40,588 nt of DNA, taken from contig NZ_JANFYN010000022.1 in NCBI RefSeq assembly GCF_024460475.1, positions 1-40,588 of the forward strand. Direction: 5' to 3'. The position numbers and the translations under genes were made by a program. Positions 16,645 to 24,437 of the stretch are shown here, one piece after another; positions within the stretch are counted from its first letter, which is position 1, and every line of letters starts with the position of its first letter. Under the pieces are notes generated by a model, which saw only the letters and a program-made list of their open reading frames with translations, searched no databases and was not told where the DNA came from. The stretch comes from Holdemanella sp. MSK.7.32 (GTDB taxonomy: Bacteria; Bacillota_I; Bacilli_A; Erysipelotrichales; Erysipelotrichaceae).

Positions 16645-17460
16645 ATGGAACAGAAGAAATTAACAAAAGCAGATTTGCGTAAAGTTTTCTTAAGATCTTT
16701 GACAATCATGTGTTCCTGGAACTATGAACGCCAGATGCACATGGGATTCATGTGCGGAATGTCTCCGGTCTTAGATAAATTATATGCAGATGATGAAGAA
16801 AGAAAAAAAGATGCGTACAGACGTCATATGGAATTCTTTAACTGTACACCTCAGATGACACCATTTATTATGGGTCTTGTAGCTTCTATGGAAGAGCAGA
16901 ATGCCAATTCTGAAGAAGGTGATTTCCAGACAGAATCCATTCCTATGATTAAAACAAGTTTGATGGGACCGTTTGCAGGTATTGGGGACAGTTTCTTCCA
17001 GGGAACTTTAAGAATCATCACATTTGGTATCGGTTTATCCTTTGCAAAGCAGGGAAGTGTGTTAGGTCCAATCTTGGCTGTAGTATTGTTTGCGATTCCA
17101 TCATTACTATTTGCGTATAATGCAACTTTCCTTGGATATGAATCTGGTAATAAATACCTTGCAAAACTCTATCAGGGAGGCCTTATGGATCGTGTCATGC
17201 ATTTCGCTTCTATCGTAGGTCTTTTGGTTGTAGGTGGAATGGTTGCAAGTATGGTAAACATTACTACACCATTACAGTTCCAGAATGGTGGTACATCTCT
17301 TGTTCTGCAGGATATGTTAAATACTATCTTCCCTAAGTTATTACCACTTGTATTTACTTTGGGTGTTTACAAGCTTATTCAGAAGAAAGTGAATACTAAC
17401 GCATTATTAATCGGAACCATTCTGTTTGGATTGGTTATGGGTGGCCTTGGAATTCTCTAG
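16645..17460 (+). CDS. PTS EIID, mannose class
   Basis: The 271-residue mannose-type EIID partners EIIC. The N-terminus begins KKLTKADLRKVFLRSL, followed by CSWNYERQMHMGFMCGM (24-40), SLMGPFAGIGDSFFQGTLR, and several C-terminal membrane segments ending GTILFGLVMGGLGIL. The ribosome site AAAGGAG lies inside the end of the EIIC gene. It is the last gene of the operon and is followed by a long hairpin terminator. Confidence 0.95.
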   Translation: MEQKKLTKADLRKVFLRSLTIMCSWNYERQMHMGFMCGMSPVLDKLYADDEERKKDAYRRHMEFFNCTPQMTPFIMGLVASMEEQNANSEEGDFQTESIPMIKTSLMGPFAGIGDSFFQGTLRIITFGIGLSFAKQGSVLGPILAVVLFAIPSLLFAYNATFLGYESGNKYLAKLYQGGLMDRVMHFASIVGLLVVGGMVASMVNITTPLQFQNGGTSLVLQDMLNTIFPKLLPLVFTLGVYKLIQKKVNTNALLIGTILFGLVMGGLGIL

Positions 17461-17510
17461 TAACATTTAATCTCTCTTTCAAATATACATAATTTCAGAT
17501 TGGGAACCCA

Positions 17511-17559
17511 AAAACAGATGGCAATGCATATTCAGATATGCAAAACCATCTGTTTTTTT
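17511..17559 (+). terminator. Two-tier terminator of the PTS operon
   Basis: Outer stem AAAACAGATGG (17511-17521) / CCATCTGTTTT (17546-17556), inner stem TGCATAT/ATATGCA with a TCAG loop, then seven T residues. Confidence 0.88.
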
Positions 17560-17595
17560 ATATATTAAGAATTTCAATGCGTCGCATAAGACAAA

Positions 17596-17618
17596 TCCCG
17601 GGGAGATTTTCCTCGGGA
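17596..17618. repeat. GC-rich hairpin between operon and IS relic
   Basis: TCCCGGGGA-GATTT-TCCTCGGGA is a 9-bp stem with one G-T pair, unusually GC-rich for this genome. No T-run follows on the plus strand. It may be an IS end or a stray terminator; nothing else is seen between 17560 and 17673. Confidence 0.4.
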
Positions 17619-17673
17619 TAATCATTATTATTTCATTCGAGCATGATGAAAACATATGTATATTTTATGTGAC

Positions 17674-17865
17674 CTAATTATGTTTGAATCTAGGTGAATC
17701 TATACGATACATATCATGTAAACAGAAGGGGCAAAGAAGATGGTCTTCAGTGTCATCAGGTGTAGTTAGTTGTCTAAGTATAAGGATGTCATGAATAGGC
17801 ACATTTTCTGTGTAACCACATTTCTCGCATTTCATCAAGACAAACTGCTCTGTAGTATCTGTCAT
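17674..17865 (-). CDS. Small zinc-ribbon protein
   Basis: The 63-residue protein has four cysteines as CEKC (13-16) and CPFC (45-48), a classic single zinc ribbon. A good AAAGGAGG lies 10 bases before the ATG at 17865, which argues that this short frame is translated although it sits beside a decayed transposase. A longer frame to 18066 continues into the relic and has no ribosome site at its ATG. Function unknown; it may bind nucleic acid or be a leftover from the mobile element. Confidence 0.5.
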   Translation of the reverse strand: MTDTTEQFVLMKCEKCGYTENVPIHDILILRQLTTPDDTEDHLLCPFCLHDMYRIDSPRFKHN

Positions 17866-18470
17866 TGTGTCGGTATCCTCCTTTAAATGGATTGTCAGAA
17901 CTGATCTAGTCCATAAGATGACCACATCTGCATTTAAGCATATCATGATTATAGGTGTCTGACACAAAGTTCTGAATCTTAGTTTCTTTAATTTGTATTG
18001 TAGATTGGCTTTTCTTTGAGTAAGTGTTCGTTTGAATTTCTGATGCTGTTCTAATAGTTCATGCACTCTGTTAAGTACATCCTGTTCTTTGTTGTTGTAA
18101 AAACAATATGACGGTTATGAACATCAACACACATAGCCTGAGCTTTGGTTGCAAGAATTTTTGATACTTAACACCACAGGAAGTGCAGAATCTTGAATGA
18201 CACTAATGATTAACAATATTGAAGTTATTGCATTCAGGACAAACGAAATAGTCAGAGCCTAAATAAAAGGTGTTACATAAAAGAGTTTTTTTACATTATC
18301 CAGAACAGCTTCACGAACTTTACCGTGCATGTAGAGATCGTATAGCCATTCATAGTGAGTTCATAAAATATCTTTGATTCTAGGCTTATTAAGGTCATAA
18401 TTTCTATCATCACATGACAGAGCATTATGAGATATGTGTTCGGAATAAAGCTCAGTATCAAACATGACTA
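17866..18470 (-). pseudogene. Decayed IS91-family transposase (zinc-binding N-terminal part)
   Basis: Reading the minus strand from ~18460 gives MFDTELYSEH..., then after a stop HYEWLYDLYMHGKVREAVLD, NVKKLFYVT, then in another frame YFVCPECNNFNIV, a stop, CHSRFCTSCGVKYQ, and in a third frame CVDVHNRHIVFTTTK. These match in order the IS91-type transposase zinc-binding domain (CPEC...C..RFC..CG) and the HRHIVFT catalytic-domain entry. At least two stops and two frameshifts make it dead. The remainder to 17866 holds an out-of-frame KCRCGHLM ribbon. It lies between the PTS operon and gntR. Confidence 0.68.
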
Positions 18471-18482
18471 TATTATAAAACA

Positions 18483-18504
18483 AGCAGAGACTATTGCCTC
18501 TGCT
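18483..18504 (-). terminator. Probable terminator of gntR
   Basis: Minus strand AGCAGAG-N8-CTCTGCT followed by TGTTTTAT. A second small hairpin GTCCC-GTA-GGGAC (18518-18530) lies between it and the stop codon. Confidence 0.55.
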
Positions 18505-18539
18505 CTAATTGAATAGTGTCCCGTAGGGACTTCTTTATG

Positions 18540-19295
18540 TTATCTTGATTTGGTTTGTGTGTTCATCATGGTGGAGTTGTCTGTATGAACGACGTAAGTT
18601 GCTCTGTCGCATCTGACAATTGTTGATGAATAATGAATTGGCTTATCTTCAAAGTCATAACTGATTTTATTGATGGAAAACAATGGGTCTCCGATGTTAC
18701 ATTTCAAAAGATCCGCATGTTGATTCTGAGCAATGATGCCATCAATTTCTAAAACGGCATGTTTAGGTTGGATATTATAGTCTTTTTCTAATATAGTGTA
18801 AAAAGAAAGATCTTTGCTCAGCTTAGTGATGAAGCCAGGGAATTTTTCATCTTCGATATAAATTTTATCGATAGCCATAGGCTCGTTATCTTCCCATACA
18901 AGTCTTTCCAGATAGACGACTTTTGTGTTTAAAGGAATGGACAGTTTTTCTGAGATGTCTTCATCCGCATTAAGAAAAGATGCTTGAATAATATCATTTT
19001 TAGAAGAATGACCTTTGCTGGAAAGTGTTTCTTTAAATCCGCGAGGTTTATTTAAGTACATCTTTTCTTTTTTATAGGTGATAAAAGTGCCTTTTCCCTG
19101 TACCTTTTTTACGTAGCCTTCATCTGAAAGGTTCTGGATGGCTTTACGTATGGTAATTTTACTGACATTGTATTGTTCGCTGAGCTCATTTTCAGTAGGC
19201 ATCTTTTCTCCGGCGACATATACTTTTGAAACTATTTTGCTTTTTATATCTGCTTCTACTTGCCTATATAGCGGTTTACTGCTATCCAAATTCAT
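18540..19295 (-). CDS. GntR-family (HutC/UTRA) transcriptional regulator
   Basis: The 251-residue repressor has an N-terminal winged helix (residues ~8-75: PLYRQVEADI, MPTENELSEQYNVSKITIRK, GYVKKVQGKGTFI) and a C-terminal UTRA effector domain (~95-240: VVYLERLVWEDNEPMAIDKI, HYSSTIVRCDR). UTRA domains sense small sugar or amino-sugar phosphates, so it probably controls the deglycase-PTS operon 1 kb away. AAGGAGAG lies 8 bases before the ATG. It is transcribed toward the operon's 3' end but separated from it by the IS91 relic. An inverted repeat over its promoter suggests autoregulation. Confidence 0.88.
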   Translation of the reverse strand: MNLDSSKPLYRQVEADIKSKIVSKVYVAGEKMPTENELSEQYNVSKITIRKAIQNLSDEGYVKKVQGKGTFITYKKEKMYLNKPRGFKETLSSKGHSSKNDIIQASFLNADEDISEKLSIPLNTKVVYLERLVWEDNEPMAIDKIYIEDEKFPGFITKLSKDLSFYTILEKDYNIQPKHAVLEIDGIIAQNQHADLLKCNIGDPLFSINKISYDFEDKPIHYSSTIVRCDRATYVVHTDNSTMMNTQTKSR

Positions 19296-19309
19296 AGGTA
19301 TTTCTCTCC

Positions 19310-19350
19310 TTATAATCTTTAACTATATGATTATAACACAATTTATAATC
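19310..19350 (-). promoter_or_regulatory. gntR promoter with inverted-repeat operators
   Basis: On the minus strand TGTTATAAT is an extended -10. It lies inside a perfect dyad GATTATAA-N6-TTATAATC (19329-19350), and a third copy of TTATAATC occurs at 19310-19317 next to the ribosome site. This is the expected layout for autorepression by a GntR protein. Confidence 0.55.
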
Positions 19351-19433
19351 AATTTGGTTATAGAAAATTCTGAAATATGCGATAAATACAGTATATTATT
19401 ATATTTTTAAAAATTTTGATCTGGAGGAACGGT

Positions 19434-19745
19434 ATGATCAAGTGCTCATCTGATTTTGCTTTGTGTATAATGAATGCAAAGTTCTTAAATGGTCACAAGG
19501 ATATGTAGGTGCAAGAAGGCAAGTATATCAATAGATATGAAGTTCTATTCACATTGGCAAAAGAGTATACAGGCTGTGATACAAAGGGAATTCTATTATC
19601 AATCAAGAAAATAATGCATCAAATCACAGATTTCTTCCGTATTGTTGAGATGAAGAAAGATGATCTTTTCGGCTATAAGCATTTACAGCCGATACATACT
19701 GGAACGCAAGACAAATTTATGAATATACATAAGATGCAGATGTAG
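19434..19745 (+). pseudogene. Unrecognised ORF interrupted by an in-frame stop
   Basis: A start at 19434 with GGAGG 7 bases upstream opens a frame of 24 codons, then TAG at 19506-19508. The same frame continues 78 codons (from GTG 19509) as a plausible basic protein with YEVLFTLAKEYTG and MHQITDFFRIVEMKKDDLFG, ending at 19745 before a hairpin terminator. The shared frame around one stop suggests a recently broken gene or a two-part one. I do not recognise the family. It is divergent from gntR and lies among IS relics. Confidence 0.4.
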
Positions 19746-19789
19746 CATGTGCAATCAGTGGAGCCATAAATGAAATCTATATAAGCATT

Positions 19790-19822
19790 AAGGATATAGT
19801 CGAATAAGAGAATATCCTTTTT
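19790..19822 (+). terminator. Terminator after the interrupted ORF
   Basis: AAGGATAT (19790-19797), 14-base loop, ATATCCTT (19812-19819), T run to 19822. The rest of the gap to 20059 is AT-rich, with a GTGTG...CACAC dyad near 19930-19960 and no gene that I can support. Confidence 0.55.
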
Positions 19823-20059
19823 AAGAGTAGAATGGTTTTCGCTTTCTGTTATATTTACTATACATTCTGATTGTAGTTTAAAATAGAGTAGAATTTGTGG
19901 AAAATCTGCCCTTCAATATTATATTTGGGTGTGAAAATGATGTGATATTTACACACATCTATTTTGTATAACATTTCTTTGATACTATTCGCATAGCATG
20001 TGTTTTTTTGCTTTGTACTTTGTATTCAACTAGTTAGAGCAAAAAGCGTAAAATAAAAG

Positions 20060-20095
20060 AAAATTGGCAACTTACTATAAAAAAGTTCCAATTTT
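20060..20095 (-). terminator. Terminator of the YcxB-like gene
   Basis: Minus strand AAAATTGGAACTT / AAGTTGCCAATTTT, a 13-bp stem with a one-base bulge, followed by CTTTTATTTT. Confidence 0.6.
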
Positions 20096-20119
20096 ATGAT
20101 AATTTAAAAATCTTGAGTT

Positions 20120-20623
20120 TTAGATACCTTTTATTTTCTTTTCCTTAAATAAAAGAATTAATTCTTGTTTTTTTGAAGGTATATATAGTATATATTTTTT
20201 TTCTTTTTTGTTATTCATCATTAAAAATACTCCATCTTTTACAATCATATAATTTGTGAACTCGCTCAAATCTCTAATAATAGTTTTATTTGGTAAGACA
20301 CCAATGATTTGTTTGTCGGTGATTTCAATTTCAATAATAGAATTAGGACTAAGAATACCAGATGAAATGGATTCAGGAATCATTATCTTTTTTCTTAAAG
20401 AAATAATAGTATGTATAGTTACAATAAAAAGGAAAAAGTCAAAGATACATAAGAAATAGATGTGATTTAATAAATTAAAAACAAAATCTGCAAATATTGC
20501 AATAAAAGGTATGGAGTACAATAAGTATTGATATTTTCTAGGAATATTAAGTAATAATAATGGAGCATATTTTTTTACATGGTTCATTTGTTCTTCTATA
20601 GTTGAAGTTGTTTTAAAATTCAT
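20120..20623 (-). CDS. YcxB-like membrane protein, putative
   Basis: The 167-residue protein has two adjacent hydrophobic segments (about 30-50 and 54-75) and a C-terminal beta-rich cytoplasmic part: IEIEITDKQIIGVLPNKT, a central DLSEFTNYMIVKDGVFLMM and YILYIPSKKQ. This layout (two helices plus a PH-like C-domain ending in ...IPK/R) is that of the YcxB family, whose role is unknown. AGGAGGAT is 11 bases before the ATG and an extended -10 is upstream. It is very AT-rich. It is divergent from the LytTR pair, so a regulatory link is possible but not shown. Confidence 0.6.
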   Translation of the reverse strand: MNFKTTSTIEEQMNHVKKYAPLLLLNIPRKYQYLLYSIPFIAIFADFVFNLLNHIYFLCIFDFFLFIVTIHTIISLRKKIMIPESISSGILSPNSIIEIEITDKQIIGVLPNKTIIRDLSEFTNYMIVKDGVFLMMNNKKEKKYILYIPSKKQELILLFKEKKIKGI

Positions 20624-20651
20624 AAAAATTTTATCCTCCTAGTTACAATGA

Positions 20652-20660
20652 ATTATAGCA
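20652..20660 (-). promoter_or_regulatory. Extended -10 promoter of the YcxB-like gene
   Basis: Minus strand TGCTATAAT. The remaining 300 bases before the LytTR gene (20661-20962) contain no supported gene; a TTGACT at 20884-20889 may be a -35, but no good -10 follows. Confidence 0.5.
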
Positions 20661-20962
20661 TACATGATTGGCTCTAGAAGGTTTCACCAAATCGTCTTAT
20701 GCGATATTCTGTCCTCTTATGCACGATATAAGCATTATCTATTTAACATCATATATAATCAAAATAATACATACATTCAAAAATTGAATCGATCATTTAA
20801 TTTTGGAAGTCAGTTCTTATTAATATACAATTGTCATATATGTATGTAGTGATCATGAAAATGCTTAGGACATATATAAAGAATTGACTGGGTAATTAAA
20901 GAAAACAATTTTTTGAAGCAACTTTCTGCACGTTCATTCATACAGATTAGGGGGAAAGGGTT

Positions 20963-21673
20963 ATGTTGAATGTATTGATTATTGATGATGATTTAAAAGA
21001 TTCTAAAGATGTTGAAAAGTTATGCATCCATTATTTTAATAAACGTAATATCGATTACAAGATAAGTGTTGAATTAAAATTAAATGAGAATTTGGATACC
21101 CTTTCTAATGTAGACATATTATTTTTGGATGTAGAAATCGGAAATGATAATGGAATTGAATTTTCTAAAAAACTTAGAAAAGTTTATCCGGAATTAATGA
21201 TCATCATTACTTCTAAATACTCACAGTATTTGATTGATGGGTATTCTGTTGATGCTAAACGATATTTTTTAAAACCAATTGATGAAAATATATTTAATGA
21301 AGAAATGGAGAATGTACTAGGTGCGACATTTCAAAAATATATGGGGTTCTATGATTCTAAAATTGCACCATATAAAATCCACTATGATAAGATTCTCTAT
21401 GTTGAATTTTTAAATCGTGCAACTGTACTTCACTTTTTAAATGGAGTACAAATAAAAACAAGTTATCCTTTGAAATATTGGATTGAAAAATTAACAGAAT
21501 ATGGTTTTGCGCAACCTTACAAGTGTTATGTGGTAAATCTTAAATATATTTCTGGTATTAGTAAAGATGAAAGAGATCTTTTCTTATCGAACAATGAGAA
21601 AATTCCTTTGTCAAAATTTTATAAAAAGACCTTTATTGACAATTATTATAGATCTTTATTTAAATCATTATGA
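20963..21673 (+). CDS. LytTR-family response regulator (AgrA/ComE-like)
   Basis: The 236-residue two-component regulator has a receiver domain with acidic DDD (8-10), phospho-acceptor Asp56 in FLDVEIG, Thr83/Ser84 and Lys104 (FLKPID). Residues ~135-235 are a LytTR DNA-binding domain (KIHYDKILYVEFLNR, YKCYVVNLKYISGI, IPLSKFYKKTF). Such regulators usually control peptide quorum-sensing, bacteriocin or wall genes by binding direct repeats. The ribosome site is GGGGGAAAGGG. Its stop overlaps the sensor gene start by 4 bases. No AgrB, AgrD or signal-peptide gene is visible nearby, so the signal is unknown. Confidence 0.9.
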   Translation: MLNVLIIDDDLKDSKDVEKLCIHYFNKRNIDYKISVELKLNENLDTLSNVDILFLDVEIGNDNGIEFSKKLRKVYPELMIIITSKYSQYLIDGYSVDAKRYFLKPIDENIFNEEMENVLGATFQKYMGFYDSKIAPYKIHYDKILYVEFLNRATVLHFLNGVQIKTSYPLKYWIEKLTEYGFAQPYKCYVVNLKYISGISKDERDLFLSNNEKIPLSKFYKKTFIDNYYRSLFKSL

Positions 21674-22851
21674 TGTTAATATCAGTCTCTTTAAATTTAT
21701 TGTTTTTAACACTTTTTATCAGGTCTTTTAGTGAATTCAAAAACAATAAATTTGTCTTGCCAACATACGTAACAGTAGTTTTAATTCAGTGGTATTTAAA
21801 TCGGAATGGAATGACATTTTATGGCCGATGGATTATTCTACTTTTGAATCTATGTTACATCATGTATATGTACAAAGGTAAAATATCTAAAAAATTGATT
21901 TACTTTATTTTTGTCTATTTTATTTTTGCGATTTCAGAATTAGTGTCGATTCTACTTTTAGAAATTTTTAATGTTGTCAGTGCGCCAATAGATGTACATT
22001 CATCTACATATTTAATTGTGATTTTAACAACACAGATTATTTCGTATACAATAGGATTTACATTATCAAAGTTCTATCATGATAAGAATACAATCAAGTT
22101 TACATACATTGTGTTGATTCCGATTATTTTTCTTTTAGGGATTGCTTTATGCTACAAAGATTATCGTGAAATCTTGCAGAAGAATCAAATATTCTTGAAT
22201 GTTTTCTTCTTTTTAACAATTCTAATCTTCATTTCATTTTTAATTCAATATGGTTTTATTCACAATTTACAGATTAAAGAAGAACTGAAATTAGAAAAGA
22301 TGGAGAATGAATTTAATGCTATAAAATTTGATATGTTGGATAGAAACTATAAATCGAATTTTAATTTTATGCATTCGTTGCTGCATGAAATCACGACATT
22401 AAAAAATAGGATAGAAAAATCAGAAAATCAGGCAGAATATGCACAAAGTATAGATGCAATAGAAAAAATTGTATTGGAAAATTTTAATCAGATTTATTCG
22501 AATAATATCGCAATGTCTGTAGTTTTAAATGAATACAAAAGTAAATTAGAAAATAAACACATAAAACTTTCGATGAATCTTCCAACAGATATTTTTTCAA
22601 ATATTAAATATGATGAACAAATCAATTTGTATCTATGCTTATTTGATGTGGTCTGTGAAAAAATTAAAGAAAATAGTGTTCTTAGTATACAAGGTTGTTC
22701 AACTAAACTACAAGATGTGATCAAAATTGTTTTTGAATCACAAGAACAATGCGATGAGTTTGATAAACTATTCAAAGAATTTTCATATATTCAAACTTAT
22801 TCATTTAAAGAAAATGGACATTTCAATGGTCTTATTATGGATAAGAAATAA
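21670..22851 (+). CDS. AgrC/ComD-like sensor histidine kinase with degenerate ATPase motifs
   Basis: The 393-residue protein has an N-terminal half of about six membrane segments (to ~200), a coiled-coil linker (LQIKEELKLEKMENEFNAIK), then a cytoplasmic domain. The dimerisation region FMHSLLHEITTLKNR sits where AgrC/ComD kinases have the phospho-His. The usual N-box (NLLDNAIEA) is replaced by LFDVVCEKIKE, and no DNGxG or GLGL boxes are seen before the protein ends. It could be a pseudokinase, or the ATPase domain may simply be too diverged to read. Start ATG 21670 overlaps the regulator by 4 bases. The gene is intact, with no stops. Confidence 0.75.
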   Translation: MMLISVSLNLLFLTLFIRSFSEFKNNKFVLPTYVTVVLIQWYLNRNGMTFYGRWIILLLNLCYIMYMYKGKISKKLIYFIFVYFIFAISELVSILLLEIFNVVSAPIDVHSSTYLIVILTTQIISYTIGFTLSKFYHDKNTIKFTYIVLIPIIFLLGIALCYKDYREILQKNQIFLNVFFFLTILIFISFLIQYGFIHNLQIKEELKLEKMENEFNAIKFDMLDRNYKSNFNFMHSLLHEITTLKNRIEKSENQAEYAQSIDAIEKIVLENFNQIYSNNIAMSVVLNEYKSKLENKHIKLSMNLPTDIFSNIKYDEQINLYLCLFDVVCEKIKENSVLSIQGCSTKLQDVIKIVFESQEQCDEFDKLFKEFSYIQTYSFKENGHFNGLIMDKK

Positions 22852-22871
22852 AAAAGTATAGACTTATAATG

Positions 22872-22900
22872 GTGCTTACATCCTCGTAGGTACTTTTTTT
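22872..22900 (+). terminator. Terminator of the two-component pair
   Basis: GTGCTTAC (22872-22879), ATCCTC loop, GTAGGTAC (22886-22893) with two wobble pairs, then seven T residues. Confidence 0.65.
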
Positions 22901-22951
22901 CTTTTCATCTGCATTGAAAAAGAATAAAATAATCAAAAAAGGAGAAGTCTT

Positions 22952-24196
22952 ATGACGGAGTTTTATGAACCAGTAAAAGAGAGATTGATGCGCTACGCAA
23001 GAATCAATACAGAATCCAATCCACATAGTACAAGTGTTCCTACTACATCTTGTCAGCATGATTTAGCTAAAGTTATCTATGAAGAGCTTCAAAAAATTGG
23101 TGCTACAAATGTATATTATGATAAAGATACATGTGTAGTATATGGATCACTTGAAGCAAATGTAAAAACGGGTAGAGCCATTGGTTTTGTGACACATATG
23201 GATACAGCTCCAGATGCGAGTGGTAAAGATGTGAAGCCTTGGGTACTAGAAAATTATGATGGAAATGATATTGTTTTAAATAAAGAAAAAGATATTGTGA
23301 TGTCACCATCTGTATTTCCCAATCTGAAACAATATATTGGTCAGGATTTGATTTTAACGGATGGTACAACACTACTTGGAGGGGATGACAAGGCAAGTAT
23401 TGCAGCTGTCATGACGTTGTTGGAATATTTAGTGAAACATCCAGAAATCAAACATAATTTTATTTCTGTCGCCTTTACACCAGATGAAGAAGTAAGTGGA
23501 TTAGCTAAAGATTTAGATTTAGAACGCTTTAAATCGCCAATCGCATATACACTAGATGGAGATCATTTGGGTTATTATATGGATGAAACATTTAATGCGA
23601 GTCTTTCAACGATTGAGATTCATGGTATTTCAGTACATACAGCTACCGCAAAGGGCATTATGAAGAATGCGGTGGATATTGGAAATGAATTCTTAAATAA
23701 ATTACCCGCATTAGAAAAACCACAATATACTCAAGGAAGAGAAGGCTTCTATCATGTGGTGAGTTTTAATGGAGATTGCGAATATGCCAAGATTGAAATC
23801 AATGTTCGTGATCATGACAGTTTACAGTTTGATATTCGAAACAATACATTAAAGATGATTGTGGATATGTTAAATAAAGAGTATGGACAAGGTACTGTAA
23901 ATATTACACAAAGAATTCAATATCGTAATTTAAAAGAAGTGATTGATCAAGTACCATTTATGATTCCATATTTGAAACAAGCCATTGAAAGTGTAGGATT
24001 AACACCTCAAACAGAACCATTTAGAGGAGGAACCGATGGCTCAGCCTTATCTCATAGAGGACTTCCTTGTCCTAACTTATCGGCGGGATATGAGAATGCG
24101 CATGGACGTTTTGAATATGTTCCCATTCAGTCGATGGAAAAGAATGTGGAAATCTTATTGAATCTAATTGATATATATGCGAAATGTGACTGTTAA
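22952..24196 (+). CDS. pepT: Peptidase T (tripeptide aminopeptidase)
   Basis: Di-zinc M20B exopeptidase removing the N-terminal residue of tripeptides in the cytoplasm. The 414-residue length is typical. Metal ligands and catalytic residues are visible: HMDTAPD (His82, Asp84), LGGDDKAS, TPDEEVSG (catalytic Glu), and the C-terminal NAHGRFEYVP His. SVHTATAKG and GGTDGSALSHRG are family blocks. AAAGGAG precedes the ATG. It has a terminator overlapping its end, so it is monocistronic. Confidence 0.96.
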   Translation: MTEFYEPVKERLMRYARINTESNPHSTSVPTTSCQHDLAKVIYEELQKIGATNVYYDKDTCVVYGSLEANVKTGRAIGFVTHMDTAPDASGKDVKPWVLENYDGNDIVLNKEKDIVMSPSVFPNLKQYIGQDLILTDGTTLLGGDDKASIAAVMTLLEYLVKHPEIKHNFISVAFTPDEEVSGLAKDLDLERFKSPIAYTLDGDHLGYYMDETFNASLSTIEIHGISVHTATAKGIMKNAVDIGNEFLNKLPALEKPQYTQGREGFYHVVSFNGDCEYAKIEINVRDHDSLQFDIRNNTLKMIVDMLNKEYGQGTVNITQRIQYRNLKEVIDQVPFMIPYLKQAIESVGLTPQTEPFRGGTDGSALSHRGLPCPNLSAGYENAHGRFEYVPIQSMEKNVEILLNLIDIYAKCDC

Positions 24197-24212
24197 AAAG
24201 GTCACATTTTTT
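24183..24212 (+). terminator. Terminator overlapping the pepT stop
   Basis: AATGTGAC (24183-24190) pairs with GTCACATT (24201-24208), then T residues; the TAA stop lies in the loop. Confidence 0.75.
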
Positions 24213-24214
24213 GG

Positions 24215-24243
24215 TTGCGTACTGTTTGAATTTTTAGTATAAT
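24215..24243 (+). promoter_or_regulatory. Promoter of the tRNA pair
   Basis: TTGCGT (24215-24220), 17-bp spacer, TATAAT (24238-24243), directly after the pepT terminator and 10 bases before tRNA-Leu. Confidence 0.7.
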
Positions 24244-24253
24244 ACACTCAGTC

Positions 24254-24339
24254 GCAGAGATGGTGAAATGGCAGACACGCTGTCTTCAGGCGGCAGTGCG
24301 AGAGATCGCGTGAGGGTTCAAATCCCTTTCTCTGCACCA
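24254..24339 (+). tRNA. tRNA-Leu (anticodon CAG)
   Basis: 86 bases with encoded CCA. Acceptor GCAGAGA pairs with TCTCTGC, and the anticodon arm is CTGTC-TTCAGGC-GGCAG, giving anticodon CAG. A long variable arm (TGCGAGAGATCGCG) confirms class II leucine tRNA, and the T-arm is GAGGG-TTCAAAT-CCCTT. It reads CUG codons. Confidence 0.93.
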
Positions 24340-24349
24340 TATAAATTAT

Positions 24350-24425
<76 letters not shown>

Positions 24426-24437
24426 CTTAAACAATAT

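Noticed and set aside
19930..19960. GTGTG...CACAC dyad as a regulatory RNA
   Set aside because: Short arms, a long AT-rich loop and no promoter; not enough to support a gene.
17581..20704. Inverted 11-mers TCGCATAAGAC (17582) and GTCTTATGCGA (20693) as ends of a mobile island
   Set aside because: 11-mers pair often by chance in 40 kb; no matching target duplication or transposase-specific end could be seen.
20664..20849. 61-codon ORF before the LytTR gene as a signal-peptide gene
   Set aside because: No ribosome site, no leader or Gly-Gly/AgrD features, and a composition expected of random AT-rich DNA.
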